Assembly: GCF_001620065.1 (NCBI RefSeq)
Contig: NZ_LQGV01000001.1
Coordinates: forward strand, 1,488,001-1,552,000
From: Microbacterium sp. TNHR37B
GTDB lineage: Bacteria; Actinomycetota; Actinomycetes; Actinomycetales; Microbacteriaceae
Length of the DNA stretch: 64,000 nt
Reading direction: 5' to 3'
A model generated the notes under the pieces. The model ran no database searches and was not told the DNA's origin. It worked only from the letters and a program-made list of their open reading frames with translations. The position numbers and the translations under genes were made by a program. Shown here one piece after another: positions 57,453-64,000 of the stretch. Each line of letters opens with the position of its first letter. Position 1 is the first letter of the stretch.

Positions 57453-58187
57453 TCAGTCCGCCCGCACCATTGCTGCATACGCCTGCCGCAGTTGCATACT
57501 CTCCGACCCACCCTCGTGCCCGGAGACGAACGACGAGTATGGGCCGACAAATCGCGACCGCCCGTCCACCAGCACATGAATCCGAGACTCACCATCGATC
57601 AACGTGTCCGTGTCGTGCGTTGATACCAGAACGGCCCTGTCTATCTCGATCGAGCGAAGGACCTCGACCAAGCGGTCGCGTTCGTTCGGATCGAGCCCCG
57701 CCGTCGGCTCGTCCAACAGCAGATATCGCGCATCATGCACAAGCACACCCGCGATCCCCAACCGACGCGTCTGCCCGCCCGAAAGAGTGTGGGCACGCGC
57801 CGCACCTTCCGCGGTCAGTCCGACCATCGCGAGCGCCCGCTCCGCCCTGGTCCACGCATCCGACGCCCGCATGCCCTTCAGCCATCCGACGTAGGCCACG
57901 TGCTCACGGGCCGTCAGGTTCGGAAAAGGGATCACCCGTTGCGGCAGCCAGCCGACGGCCCGTCGAAACGTCTCCGGACGCCGCGTGCGCGGCGACACCG
58001 CTACTCCGTCGAGCGACAGTGATCCGCGATACCCGACCGCTCCGGCAAGGGCCTTCAGCAGCGTCGTCTTCCCCGCCCCATTGGGCCCGAGCAGCACTGT
58101 CCGACCGGCGCTCAACTGCACGTCGACATCGACGAGAGTCGACCGACGCCGCCGATATCCGAAGTCGGCGACCGTCGCTTCAAGCAT
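57453..58187 (-). CDS. ABC transporter ATP-binding protein
   Basis: A 244-residue ATPase. Walker A GPNGAGKT is at residues 34-41, the signature is LSGGQ, Walker B is YLLLDEPTAGLDP and the switch His is in VLVSTHDTD. All catalytic residues are intact. It resembles export-type or ABC-2 ATPases (bacteriocin-immunity or antibiotic-export subgroup). It is followed by two membrane proteins and preceded, 167 nt upstream, by a secreted small protein gene on the same strand. Confidence 0.92.
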   Translation of the reverse strand: MLEATVADFGYRRRRSTLVDVDVQLSAGRTVLLGPNGAGKTTLLKALAGAVGYRGSLSLDGVAVSPRTRRPETFRRAVGWLPQRVIPFPNLTAREHVAYVGWLKGMRASDAWTRAERALAMVGLTAEGAARAHTLSGGQTRRLGIAGVLVHDARYLLLDEPTAGLDPNERDRLVEVLRSIEIDRAVLVSTHDTDTLIDGESRIHVLVDGRSRFVGPYSSFVSGHEGGSESMQLRQAYAAMVRAD

Positions 58188-58354
58188 GCGCCTGCCTCTC
58201 GACTTCCCTGGGACGATCTGTCCACGGGGTCATGGTCTCACAAGCGAACGTCGTGTCCGCGACTCGATGCACCCCATTAGGCATAGTGAGACACTCCAGG
58301 CCCTCCGTCTTCATCGGACCGCGTCGACAGCGTCAATCAACGCCCGCGAACTCT

Positions 58355-58822
58355 TCACCATTCTGTACGCAGCGCCGGTACGGTCAATCTGTGCGCGTTC
58401 TTCCACACATAGTCGATCCCGTTGTCTGTGCTCCACACCTGACCCACAGTCCACTTATAGCTACCGGCGCTCGTCATCCTGCCCCAACTCGCCCAAGTGT
58501 TGTTACAGTTGCTTGTTACACGCCCGTGGTTGTGATCCGGGAAAATACCGTTGTCGCGCCAGAGGTGAACACGCACCTTGCCGAAAACGGCTCTCCAGTC
58601 GATCTCGCTAACGTTTAGGCAGTCACTGTACCGCACCCTCGTAGCCGCCGATTCCGTCCCGTTTTCGCTCCACCATCGCGACGAGAAGCCGGTGGCGACG
58701 CGACTCATTTCTGAGGTGAACCCGGCGGCCACCGCCGGGGTGCTGGCAAGCCCCCACAGAAGCGCCGTGGAGGCGAGCAGGGCGGCCACCCTGCGGCGTT
58801 TTCCGAGTCGTTTGTCCAGCAT
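58355..58822 (-). CDS. Secreted two-cysteine protein upstream of an ABC cassette
   Basis: A 155-residue protein of no recognised family. A clear signal peptide (KRLGKRRRVAALLASTALLW, then ASTPAVAAG) gives a mature part of about 122 residues. That is rich in Trp (nine) and Asn and has just two Cys (YSDCLNV, TSNCNNT), likely one disulfide. The combination of a small secreted protein and a dedicated ABC transporter resembles bacteriocin loci, but the Lactococcin-972 pattern is not matched. Codon use is less GC-rich than in the core genes. No strong ribosome-binding site. An antimicrobial or signalling role is speculation. Confidence 0.65.
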   Translation of the reverse strand: MLDKRLGKRRRVAALLASTALLWGLASTPAVAAGFTSEMSRVATGFSSRWWSENGTESAATRVRYSDCLNVSEIDWRAVFGKVRVHLWRDNGIFPDHNHGRVTSNCNNTWASWGRMTSAGSYKWTVGQVWSTDNGIDYVWKNAHRLTVPALRTEW

Positions 58823-59412
58823 CGTGTGCTACCGCCTCTCTGAGGATCTCATCGTAGGTTCCACCCTCTGCAAGAAGGCGTTGTCCCACAGGCTACTTCT
58901 TGAATCATAAACGAGTCGAGCATCCGATATCACTCACTCGACAGCCCGGCCGCGCTGCGATTCCAGGCTTGGCACGAGCGGAGCTCCAGGCTAAAGTGAG
59001 ATTCTGTAGCGCACGATTGATGCACTCCGACCTGAGTACGATCGATGCAGGTTAGCAGTCCGCTCACTATGTCTGTGCCGCGGGCCGCAATGTGCGCCCT
59101 TACTGCAACTTCTCGAAGGCTCTGACGAGAAGTTCTTCGCGAGGTAGCAGGTCACTTAAGTGCGTGATAAAGGAGCCGTGCTGGCGACCCGGCTCGCGGC
59201 AGCACCTGAGTACGCCGACGAGCCGTACCGCAAGGCGGAAAAGCAGAGCCCCCTCAGCCGCAGCAGATTCCTGACCTACGCAGCCGTTCGTGCGCTACGC
59301 GCCGGCCTTCGAGATCGGCCGGAGTGTCCGGGAGCTCTGGTGCTGTCCTCCGCCAAGCAGCTGGGCGCGACAAGCACCTCCAACCGGGAGACGCGGATGG
59401 ATTGGATGCGAC
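58823..59412. other. Gene-poor stretch of 590 nt
   Basis: No supported gene. It is more AT-rich than the window average and contains an 8-bp inverted repeat ACTTCTCG/CGAGAAGT at about 59107-59132. A plus-strand frame starting GTG at 59177, after AAAGGAG, is open for 147 codons but runs antisense through the lipoprotein gene and matches nothing known. It may be a gene remnant. Confidence 0.5.
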
Positions 59413-59922
59413 CTATCGCCAGTCGTCCGCGACGAAGTCAGCGCAGGCGCGTCGGTCCTCTTTGCCGAGGCAGTACGAAACGACGAAGTACTCGCGCAGC
59501 TGCTCATCCGAAACAGTCACATTGCCGTGCAGCGACCACTCAGAATCGGGCCCTTGCGCGTAGGCGGCTCGGTAGAGATCCTCCCACCCGTCGCACTTCT
59601 CGTAGACGGGGTCGATGATCTTCGCGTACTTGGCTTCGTCGTCAGCGATCCATTTCGAGAGCTGCTTCTGCTCAGCGTCCGTCAACCCGTTCTCGTAGAG
59701 CTTGTCGGACTCGGGACCGTAGAGGGGATGAGTGTCGTAGTGCATGCGGATGGCGGCAGCCGCCCTATCGAATGCCTTCCCGCAAGCCGCACTCGGAGCG
59801 CTCACCGCCGTCGTCGGTTCGCCCACACCGGTGGACCCCACGGGCGGGGTTGGGGCGCAACCGGCCAGGGAGAACATGAAGACGGCCCCCAGAGCCAGCA
59901 CCGCTGCTCTCGAACGTTGCAT
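59413..59922 (-). CDS. Hypothetical lipoprotein
   Basis: A 169-residue lipoprotein. The signal peptide ends in lipobox SLAGC, followed by a Pro/Thr/Ser linker. The mature domain is helical and charged, with four Cys residues (SAACGKAF, YEKCDGWED, SYCLGKED, RRACADFV) that could form two disulfides. No family recognised. It stands alone, with weak signals around it. Confidence 0.75.
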   Translation of the reverse strand: MQRSRAAVLALGAVFMFSLAGCAPTPPVGSTGVGEPTTAVSAPSAACGKAFDRAAAAIRMHYDTHPLYGPESDKLYENGLTDAEQKQLSKWIADDEAKYAKIIDPVYEKCDGWEDLYRAAYAQGPDSEWSLHGNVTVSDEQLREYFVVSYCLGKEDRRACADFVADDWR

Positions 59923-59969
59923 GCCCGCACTCTATCGGGACCCACCCACCCCAACGAACAGGAGCAATC

Positions 59970-60220
59970 ATGACCGCACCGCGCAACCGATGCATCGTGA
60001 TCGCCGCGTCGTTCAGTGACCGCGACTGTGCCGGGCACGTAGACCAACAAGGCTTTGTCGTCACGCCTCGGCCCCGGTCTCGCGTGAGGGCACCACAGCG
60101 GATGCGGTTCGCATCACGCCCGCGGCGTGGAGACTGCCGCGCGCCTGGCGCGCAACGCTCGCCGAGGTGGTGGCGCCATCGGTAATGAACGCACCCAAAG
60201 CGATGGCCGAACTGGAGTGA
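59970..60220 (+). pseudogene. Probable frameshifted small gene
   Basis: ATG 59970 is preceded by AGGAGC and opens a frame reading MTAPRNRCIVIAASF. From about 60065 the plausible protein moves to another frame, reading SREGTTADAVRITPAAWRLP and ending in TGA at 60218-60220. That second frame has no start codon of its own. Joining the two by a single-base shift gives about 83 residues. No family recognised. This is the first of three damaged genes in a row. Confidence 0.35.
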
Positions 60221-60252
60221 TTCGCCGAGTCCCTTGGACCGGGTGATCCGGC

Positions 60253-60510
60253 ATGAGCACGATCTTGCCGCAGAAGATCGCTGTCTGTCTGTTGAAGCAG
60301 CACCGTCATCACCGCAGCTGGGGGCGAGCCTGCTACGGGCTCGAGGAACTCGGATTCGACCGTCGGTTCGTCGACGAGATCTACTTGGTGGGGGTGGTGG
60401 ACGTGGGTGCGGGGTGGCCCCTGTACAACGCGCTCCGCACCGCCTAACCCAGCGAGATCGAGGCGGTCAACAGCCACTACCGGGCGATCCTGAGGGGCGC
60501 GCGTGTCTGA
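60253..60510 (+). pseudogene. Small gene split by an in-frame TAA
   Basis: From ATG 60253 the frame reads through HRSWGRACYGLEELGFDRRF and VGVVDVGAGWPLYNALRTA to TAA at 60445-60447. It then continues in the same frame (PSEIEAVNSHYRAILRGARV) to TGA at 60508-60510, overlapping the next gene's GTG. The overlap suggests that the original gene ran to 60510 and acquired a nonsense codon. An intact 64-residue product up to the TAA cannot be excluded. Family unknown. Confidence 0.45.
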
Positions 60511-60610
60511 GGCCAGGGAGTGGAACACCGTCGCTGAGGCCGCCGTCCTCACCGGCCGGCACAAGTCCCGCATCTACGCGTGGATCGACCAGGACCGCGT
60601 CGCCACCCGG

Positions 60611-60618
60611 ACCAACGT
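60611..60618. repeat. Target-site duplication of the IS, left copy
   Basis: ACCAACGT directly precedes the left terminal repeat and is repeated at 62077-62084 after the right one. Eight base pairs is the normal duplication length for ISL3-family elements. Confidence 0.9.
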
Positions 60619-62076
60619 GGCTCTTCGGACATCCGGTGGGGGTCATGGGGTGAGTCCGCCGGCGGCGAGGAGCATGCGGAGCCGGTAGTTGTGCCGGTTG
60701 CGGTAGCCGCGGGCGAGGCGGCGGTGGAGCTCGATGATCCCGTTCACGGCCTCGGTGCCACCGTTCGATGATCGCCCCGTCGTGAAGTACGCCAGGAACG
60801 CGTCGCGCCAGCGGCGGAGGGTGCGGCCCAGTCGTGCGATCTCGGGGATCGGGCAGGTGTGGAACGTGTCGACGACTTGCTCAGCGATCCGCCGCCCCGC
60901 GGCCAGATCGCCCTGGTGGTAGGCGGAGCGGAGTTGCTGCGCGCACTGCCAAGCGACGAACACTTCGTCGTGCGCGGGGTCGGCTTCCATCGCCGCGGTC
61001 AGCCTCACCCGCTGCTTCTCGGTGAGGTTCTCGGCCCCGGCGCGCAGGATGGTCTGCACCCCGTAGAGCGGGTCGCCCTTGCGTCCGCGGTGCCCGAGGG
61101 TGTCTTGCTGAACGCGACGGCGGACCTCGTCGACCGCAGCGGTGCCGAGCTTCACAACGTGGAACGCGTCGAGGACGGCGACGGCGTCGTCGAGCTTGTC
61201 GTCGATCGCGGTCTTGTATCCGGCGAACGGATCCAACGCGGCGACCTTCACCTGCTTCCGGAACGCGTCGCCGCGCTCACCGAGCCAGGTCGCGTACGCC
61301 TTCCCGGATCGACCGGGCACCAGATCCAGCAGCCTGGCCCGCGTCTTCCCTTGGCTGTCGCGGGTGAGGTCGACCATCCCGGTCAGCTCCTTCGGCCCCC
61401 GTCGGCGCGGGTCGACGTGATGCCAGACGTGCTCGTCGACGCCGAGGCTGGTGACATTCTCGAACCGGGACTCGTCCGCCGCGAGCTTGACCAGTTCGGG
61501 TTCGACGGCCCGCCACACCGTCTTCCACGACGTCCCGAGCTGCCGGGCGAGTCCTTGGATGGTGGCGTGCTCGCGACGCAGCTGCCCGATCGCCCACGCG
61601 ACGGCGCGCTTCGTGATCGACCCGCGCGGCGCGACCAGCGACGGGACCTGTTCCACGAACGTCTTCCGCGGACAGCCGGACTCGCCGCACCGCCACATCC
61701 GCTGCCGCCACACCACCCTCACCCGCGTCACACCCGGCACGTCATGCAGCACCCGAAGGCGCCGACCACGGCTCGTCACGAGCACGCCGCACCCCGGGCA
61801 GCCCGTCGGGGACGCCGGAGTCGAAACGGTCACCACAAGAAGTCCGTCGCGACGCTCGACGTGCTCGACATGGACACCGTCGAGGCCGAGAAGCAGGTCG
61901 CAGCGGGCACACGGACAGTCGGCGGGGCGCGCGTCAGCGCACCCCGAAGTAGGGTGAAGCACGTCGAGGTCCTCGGTCGGAATCAGAGAGTTAGCGCTTC
62001 TGATCCTCGGGGACCTCGACCCCTACCGCCGAATCACCGCCCGGCCACCCTCACCCCACCGGATGTCCGAAGAGCC
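60619..62076 (-). mobile_element. Complete ISL3-family insertion sequence, 1458 bp
   Basis: Perfect 23-bp terminal inverted repeats: GGCTCTTCGGACATCCGGTG... at 60619-60641 and its complement at 62054-62076. It carries one transposase gene covering almost the whole length and is flanked by 8-bp duplications. Intact ends, an intact gene and an identical duplication indicate a recent, probably still active insertion. Confidence 0.95.
60643..61962 (-). CDS. ISL3-family transposase
   Basis: A 439-residue DDE transposase. The N-terminal zinc ribbon uses Cys55, Cys58, Cys92 and Cys97 (CPGCG, CGESGCPRK). A helix-turn-helix follows (QGLARQLGTSWKTVWRAVEP). Acidic catalytic residues are D176 (SLGVDEHVW), D244 (AALDPFAGYK) and E404 (NGGTEAVNGI); D265 (VLDAFHVVK) is also conserved. 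The length is full for the family. It starts with GTG at 61962 and occupies nearly the entire element. Confidence 0.95.
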   Translation of the reverse strand: MLHPTSGCADARPADCPCARCDLLLGLDGVHVEHVERRDGLLVVTVSTPASPTGCPGCGVLVTSRGRRLRVLHDVPGVTRVRVVWRQRMWRCGESGCPRKTFVEQVPSLVAPRGSITKRAVAWAIGQLRREHATIQGLARQLGTSWKTVWRAVEPELVKLAADESRFENVTSLGVDEHVWHHVDPRRRGPKELTGMVDLTRDSQGKTRARLLDLVPGRSGKAYATWLGERGDAFRKQVKVAALDPFAGYKTAIDDKLDDAVAVLDAFHVVKLGTAAVDEVRRRVQQDTLGHRGRKGDPLYGVQTILRAGAENLTEKQRVRLTAAMEADPAHDEVFVAWQCAQQLRSAYHQGDLAAGRRIAEQVVDTFHTCPIPEIARLGRTLRRWRDAFLAYFTTGRSSNGGTEAVNGIIELHRRLARGYRNRHNYRLRMLLAAGGLTP

Positions 62077-62084
62077 ACCAACGT
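62077..62084. repeat. Target-site duplication of the IS, right copy
   Basis: ACCAACGT, identical to 60611-60618, follows the right terminal repeat. It also belongs to the interrupted HTH gene. Confidence 0.9.
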
Positions 62085-62188
62085 CGACGGCGTCACCGAA
62101 GTGATGAGCAAGGCGGTACTCCGAATCGAACCCGCCATCCGCCGCGGCCGCCCCAGAGGTACCGCATCACGCAACGCTTAGGCGACGT

Positions 62189-63004
62189 TCACGATCGCCC
62201 CTCGGTGAAGTTCCATTCATGACCGCATTTGCGGCAGACCCCGTGGAACGGGGGCAGGGTGTATCGGTCGGGGTTGCGGGTCACGTCGGCGACAGCGCCG
62301 CACTCCGGGCAGTAATCGGTCATTCGCCATTCCGTCGTCTTGTCCTGTTCGCGCCGCGCCGACGCGAGGTATCGCTCAGGATCTCGCGTCGCCAAGTTCA
62401 GGGCAAGGACAATCTGCCGTTCACTCTGTTCAGGATCGAGGGCCCATTCGCGGATACGTGCGAACGTTCGTGCGATGCGGTCGTTCTGCAGTTGCTTCCT
62501 CTCCGCCTCCGCGCGCTCCTCGTCCTCTTCCTCCGCAGACTCTGGCAGATACTCCCACCGGAGCTCGAGGTCGCGCTCCGTGACTTTGAGGAGCGCCTGC
62601 GCTCCCGGGACGATGCTCTGTTCCAGCATCACGCGAGCGTCGTCTCGAGCCTGTTCCAGGGGCGACTTCGGAGGCGAAGACTCGCTGAGAAGCCGCCCGC
62701 GACCCGGCCACCTGGGCTTGAGCGTCTCAATCACGTACCGGTGAAGTGCGCGCGCCTCCTCAACGGACATGTCGATCAGTCGGCGACGCTGGGCCTCAGC
62801 AGCACGCTCCTTCTCCGCAGCGTCCCTCTGCCGCTCCACCTCACGCGCAAGACTCGTCGCCCGAGAAGACGCGACCAGGGCAGCAATCGAGACGACAACG
62901 GTCGCCACTCCCACGAAGAGCGGAATCCAGATCGACGCGAACCAATCAAACAGGTCGCGCTGGATCACCTCCACAACTTGACCCCACCCTGAGCCCACCA
63001 CCAT
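62189..63004 (-). CDS. Membrane-anchored coiled-coil protein with C-terminal zinc ribbon
   Basis: A 271-residue protein of unknown family. One membrane helix lies near the N-terminus (SIWIPLFVGVATVVVSIAAL), followed by a long charged helix (residues about 50-90). A helical cytoplasmic region comes next, and then a zinc ribbon with CPECG and CRKCGHEWNF. The ribbon resembles nucleic-acid-associated zinc ribbons. GAGGAGAG precedes ATG 63004. It is divergent from the next gene, with 19 nt between the starts. Confidence 0.75.
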   Translation of the reverse strand: MVVGSGWGQVVEVIQRDLFDWFASIWIPLFVGVATVVVSIAALVASSRATSLAREVERQRDAAEKERAAEAQRRRLIDMSVEEARALHRYVIETLKPRWPGRGRLLSESSPPKSPLEQARDDARVMLEQSIVPGAQALLKVTERDLELRWEYLPESAEEEDEERAEAERKQLQNDRIARTFARIREWALDPEQSERQIVLALNLATRDPERYLASARREQDKTTEWRMTDYCPECGAVADVTRNPDRYTLPPFHGVCRKCGHEWNFTEGRS

Positions 63005-63023
63005 TGCTCTCTCCTCATCCGGG

Positions 63024-63461
63024 ATGCCACTACGAGCCAAACCTAGGGCCGATCCTCGACATGAGGCGCGGCTGGCGCGGGATGAGAGTGCCAGGCTTGC
63101 CGGAGAGGCCAATGCGGCGTTCGTTCGGCAGGCGGAGGCGCAGGAGCACGCGAATCGCCTGAAGGAGAAGGAACTCACGCCGCCGGACTGGGCGGCGGCG
63201 CACGTGCAGGGGGCTCCTTTCCGGGCGACGAACACGTCGGAGCGGCCGCTGGTCGTTGAGTCGATCGACGTGCAGCCTTCGACTATTGCTGACCGGGTCA
63301 CGATCGAGACTTCCCACCAGGACGGTCGCTACGCGTATGGTGACTCGTTCGACTTCCTCGTGGTCCAGGGGTTCGGCGGCGGTGTCGAGAAGATTTCCAT
63401 TCGGTACCGCTATGAGAGCGACGACGAGGTCAACTGGCGCACCTTTCACATGACTCTCTGA
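63024..63461 (+). CDS. Hypothetical protein, unknown
   Basis: A 145-residue soluble protein with a helical, charged N-terminal half (EAQEHANRLKEKE). The C-terminal half is β-rich (RVTIETSHQDGRYAYGDSFD, then VEKISIRYRYESDDEVNWRT). No family recognised. ATG 63024 has no ribosome-binding site and only 19 nt separate it from the divergent start, so the true start may lie further in. A hairpin follows the stop. Confidence 0.55.
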   Translation: MPLRAKPRADPRHEARLARDESARLAGEANAAFVRQAEAQEHANRLKEKELTPPDWAAAHVQGAPFRATNTSERPLVVESIDVQPSTIADRVTIETSHQDGRYAYGDSFDFLVVQGFGGGVEKISIRYRYESDDEVNWRTFHMTL

Positions 63462-63481
63462 TTGCGGTCGCTGCGTTGCCA

Positions 63482-63518
63482 GAAGCCCCGGTCTCCCCGT
63501 GTAGGGCGTCGGGGCTTC
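63482..63518 (+). terminator. Terminator after the hypothetical gene
   Basis: Stem GAAGCCCCG (63482-63490) with CGGGGCTTC (63510-63518), starting 20 nt past the stop at 63461. Confidence 0.75.
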
Positions 63519-63685
63519 GTGGTCTGGGCGGAGTGCTCCACCATCGACGTTCTATCCTGCGGGCTTTGCGGACTTTGCGTAATTGATTCCAGGGTTTCAG
63601 AGCTTCCGGCGTGTCGAAATCGTGATGTCGCCCCACTTGCGGGGTTCTGAAGCGTCTCCGAAGATGGCTGGAAAGGGGATGGGAG

Positions 63686-64000
63686 ATGAGCATGGGGGCT
63701 CCAGGAACAATCAATCGGCGGTCGCTTCTCACCACGGCGGCAGTGGGATCGTTGGCTGCCCTCAGCACGACGGCGCTCGCGGGCTGCGCTGCTCCGGCAG
63801 TCGCACCGGTGCTGACGGGGGCATCGGGCATCGGAGCAACCTGGCTCGCCGACATGACAGCGGCGCTCGCAGCAGGGGCAATCGTCGCGGCGGTATCGGA
63901 CCCGCTCAAGGACGCGTGGCAGAAATGGGAGAAGGGGCGCCAGCGCGCCTACGCCGAAGAGGGAGAGCGGGGCCATCAGTACGTGACCCAAGCCTGCTAC
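63686..64000 (+). CDS. Tat-type lipoprotein, truncated by the window edge
   Basis: ATG 63686 (or 63692) opens a frame that stays open to the window end, 105 codons. The N-terminus carries a twin-arginine motif (INRRSLLTTAAVG) and a lipobox LAGC, so export as a folded lipoprotein is likely. The part after the lipobox has a Gly/Ala-rich hydrophobic segment (ALAAGAIVAAV), then a charged helix (LKDAWQKWEKGRQRAYAEE). GGAAAGGGG lies upstream. The function cannot be judged from this part. Confidence 0.7.
   Translation, partial: MSMGAPGTINRRSLLTTAAVGSLAALSTTALAGCAAPAVAPVLTGASGIGATWLADMTAALAAGAIVAAVSDPLKDAWQKWEKGRQRAYAEEGERGHQYVTQACY

Larger units (their letters stand above)
60503..62181 (+). pseudogene. 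HTH (excisionase-like) gene interrupted by ISL3-family element
   Basis: GTG at 60503 opens a frame with an HTH_17/MerR-like domain (TVAEAAVLTGRHKSRIYAWI). It is cut at 60618 by the insertion sequence. Removing the element and one copy of the 8-bp duplication restores an uninterrupted 70-residue frame that ends with TAG at 62179-62181. Its C-terminus is basic (IRRGRPRGTASRNA). The product would be a small DNA-binding protein of the type encoded by phages and integrative elements. Confidence 0.8.

Noticed and set aside
58355..58822. Assignment of the secreted protein to the Lactococcin-972 bacteriocin family
   Set aside because: The gene order is reminiscent, but the mature sequence lacks the family's Gly/Trp pattern and is about twice as long, so only a neutral description is given.
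60061..60573. 170-codon minus-strand frame over the decayed genes
   Set aside because: The plus strand carries overlapping, HTH-encoding frames that read as real genes; this frame has no domain.

Overview
The window is 64 kb of high-GC DNA with compact, mostly co-oriented genes. Several features fit a high-GC actinobacterium, most likely a Microbacteriaceae member close to Microbacterium: an acidic N-terminal extension on NusG, RamB-type control next to glyoxylate-cycle genes, putrescine oxidase, and many genes with a TANNNT box 6-7 nt before the start codon, as in leaderless transcription. The genus assignment is inference; the gene content is read from the sequence.

Layout. 0-8.3 kb: housekeeping and accessory genes (GNAT acetyltransferase, NAD(P)-binding/DUF2867 protein, HerA-like ATPase, PAP2 phosphatase, Bcr/CflA exporter, DUF3105-DUF305 pair). 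8.4-13.3 kb: a CUT1 sugar ABC importer facing a divergent LacI repressor, with candidate operators between them. 13.3-25.2 kb: translation and transcription core (rplL, rplJ, rplA, rplK, nusG, secE, tRNA-Trp), all on the minus strand. About 8 kb separate rplJL from rplKA. That insert carries two 80-bp palindromic elements flanking an AbiEi-like/DUF559 nuclease gene, a YqaJ exonuclease, an MFS/MarR drug-efflux pair, a quinone-oxidoreductase-like gene, lysG/lysE and acylphosphatase. 25.4-30.6 kb: an oxidase-like flavoprotein, then an Hsp90-family chaperone translationally coupled to a 931-residue TPR protein. 30.7-40.6 kb: a complete putrescine/GABA-to-succinate locus (putrescine oxidase, universal stress protein, APC permease, two succinate-semialdehyde-type dehydrogenases, GABA aminotransferase, PucR regulator). 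41-45.6 kb: ramB, aceA and aceB. 45.7-54.9 kb: aminotransferase, murB, a two-subunit MaoC dehydratase, TauE/SafE permease, heterodimeric ABC exporter and aldo/keto reductase.

From about 55 kb the character changes. Gene density falls, intergenic gaps lengthen, and an ABC transporter of unknown substrate sits behind a secreted two-cysteine protein. Further on come a lipoprotein and three decayed small genes, one frameshifted, one with a nonsense codon and one split by an intact ISL3-family element with an 8-bp target duplication. Membrane/zinc-ribbon and Tat-lipoprotein genes run to the window edge. This reads as a genomic island.

The most unusual signals are the paired 80-bp palindromes, whose inner stems differ by compensatory changes, the Hsp90-TPR gene pair, and the secreted-protein/ABC cassette.
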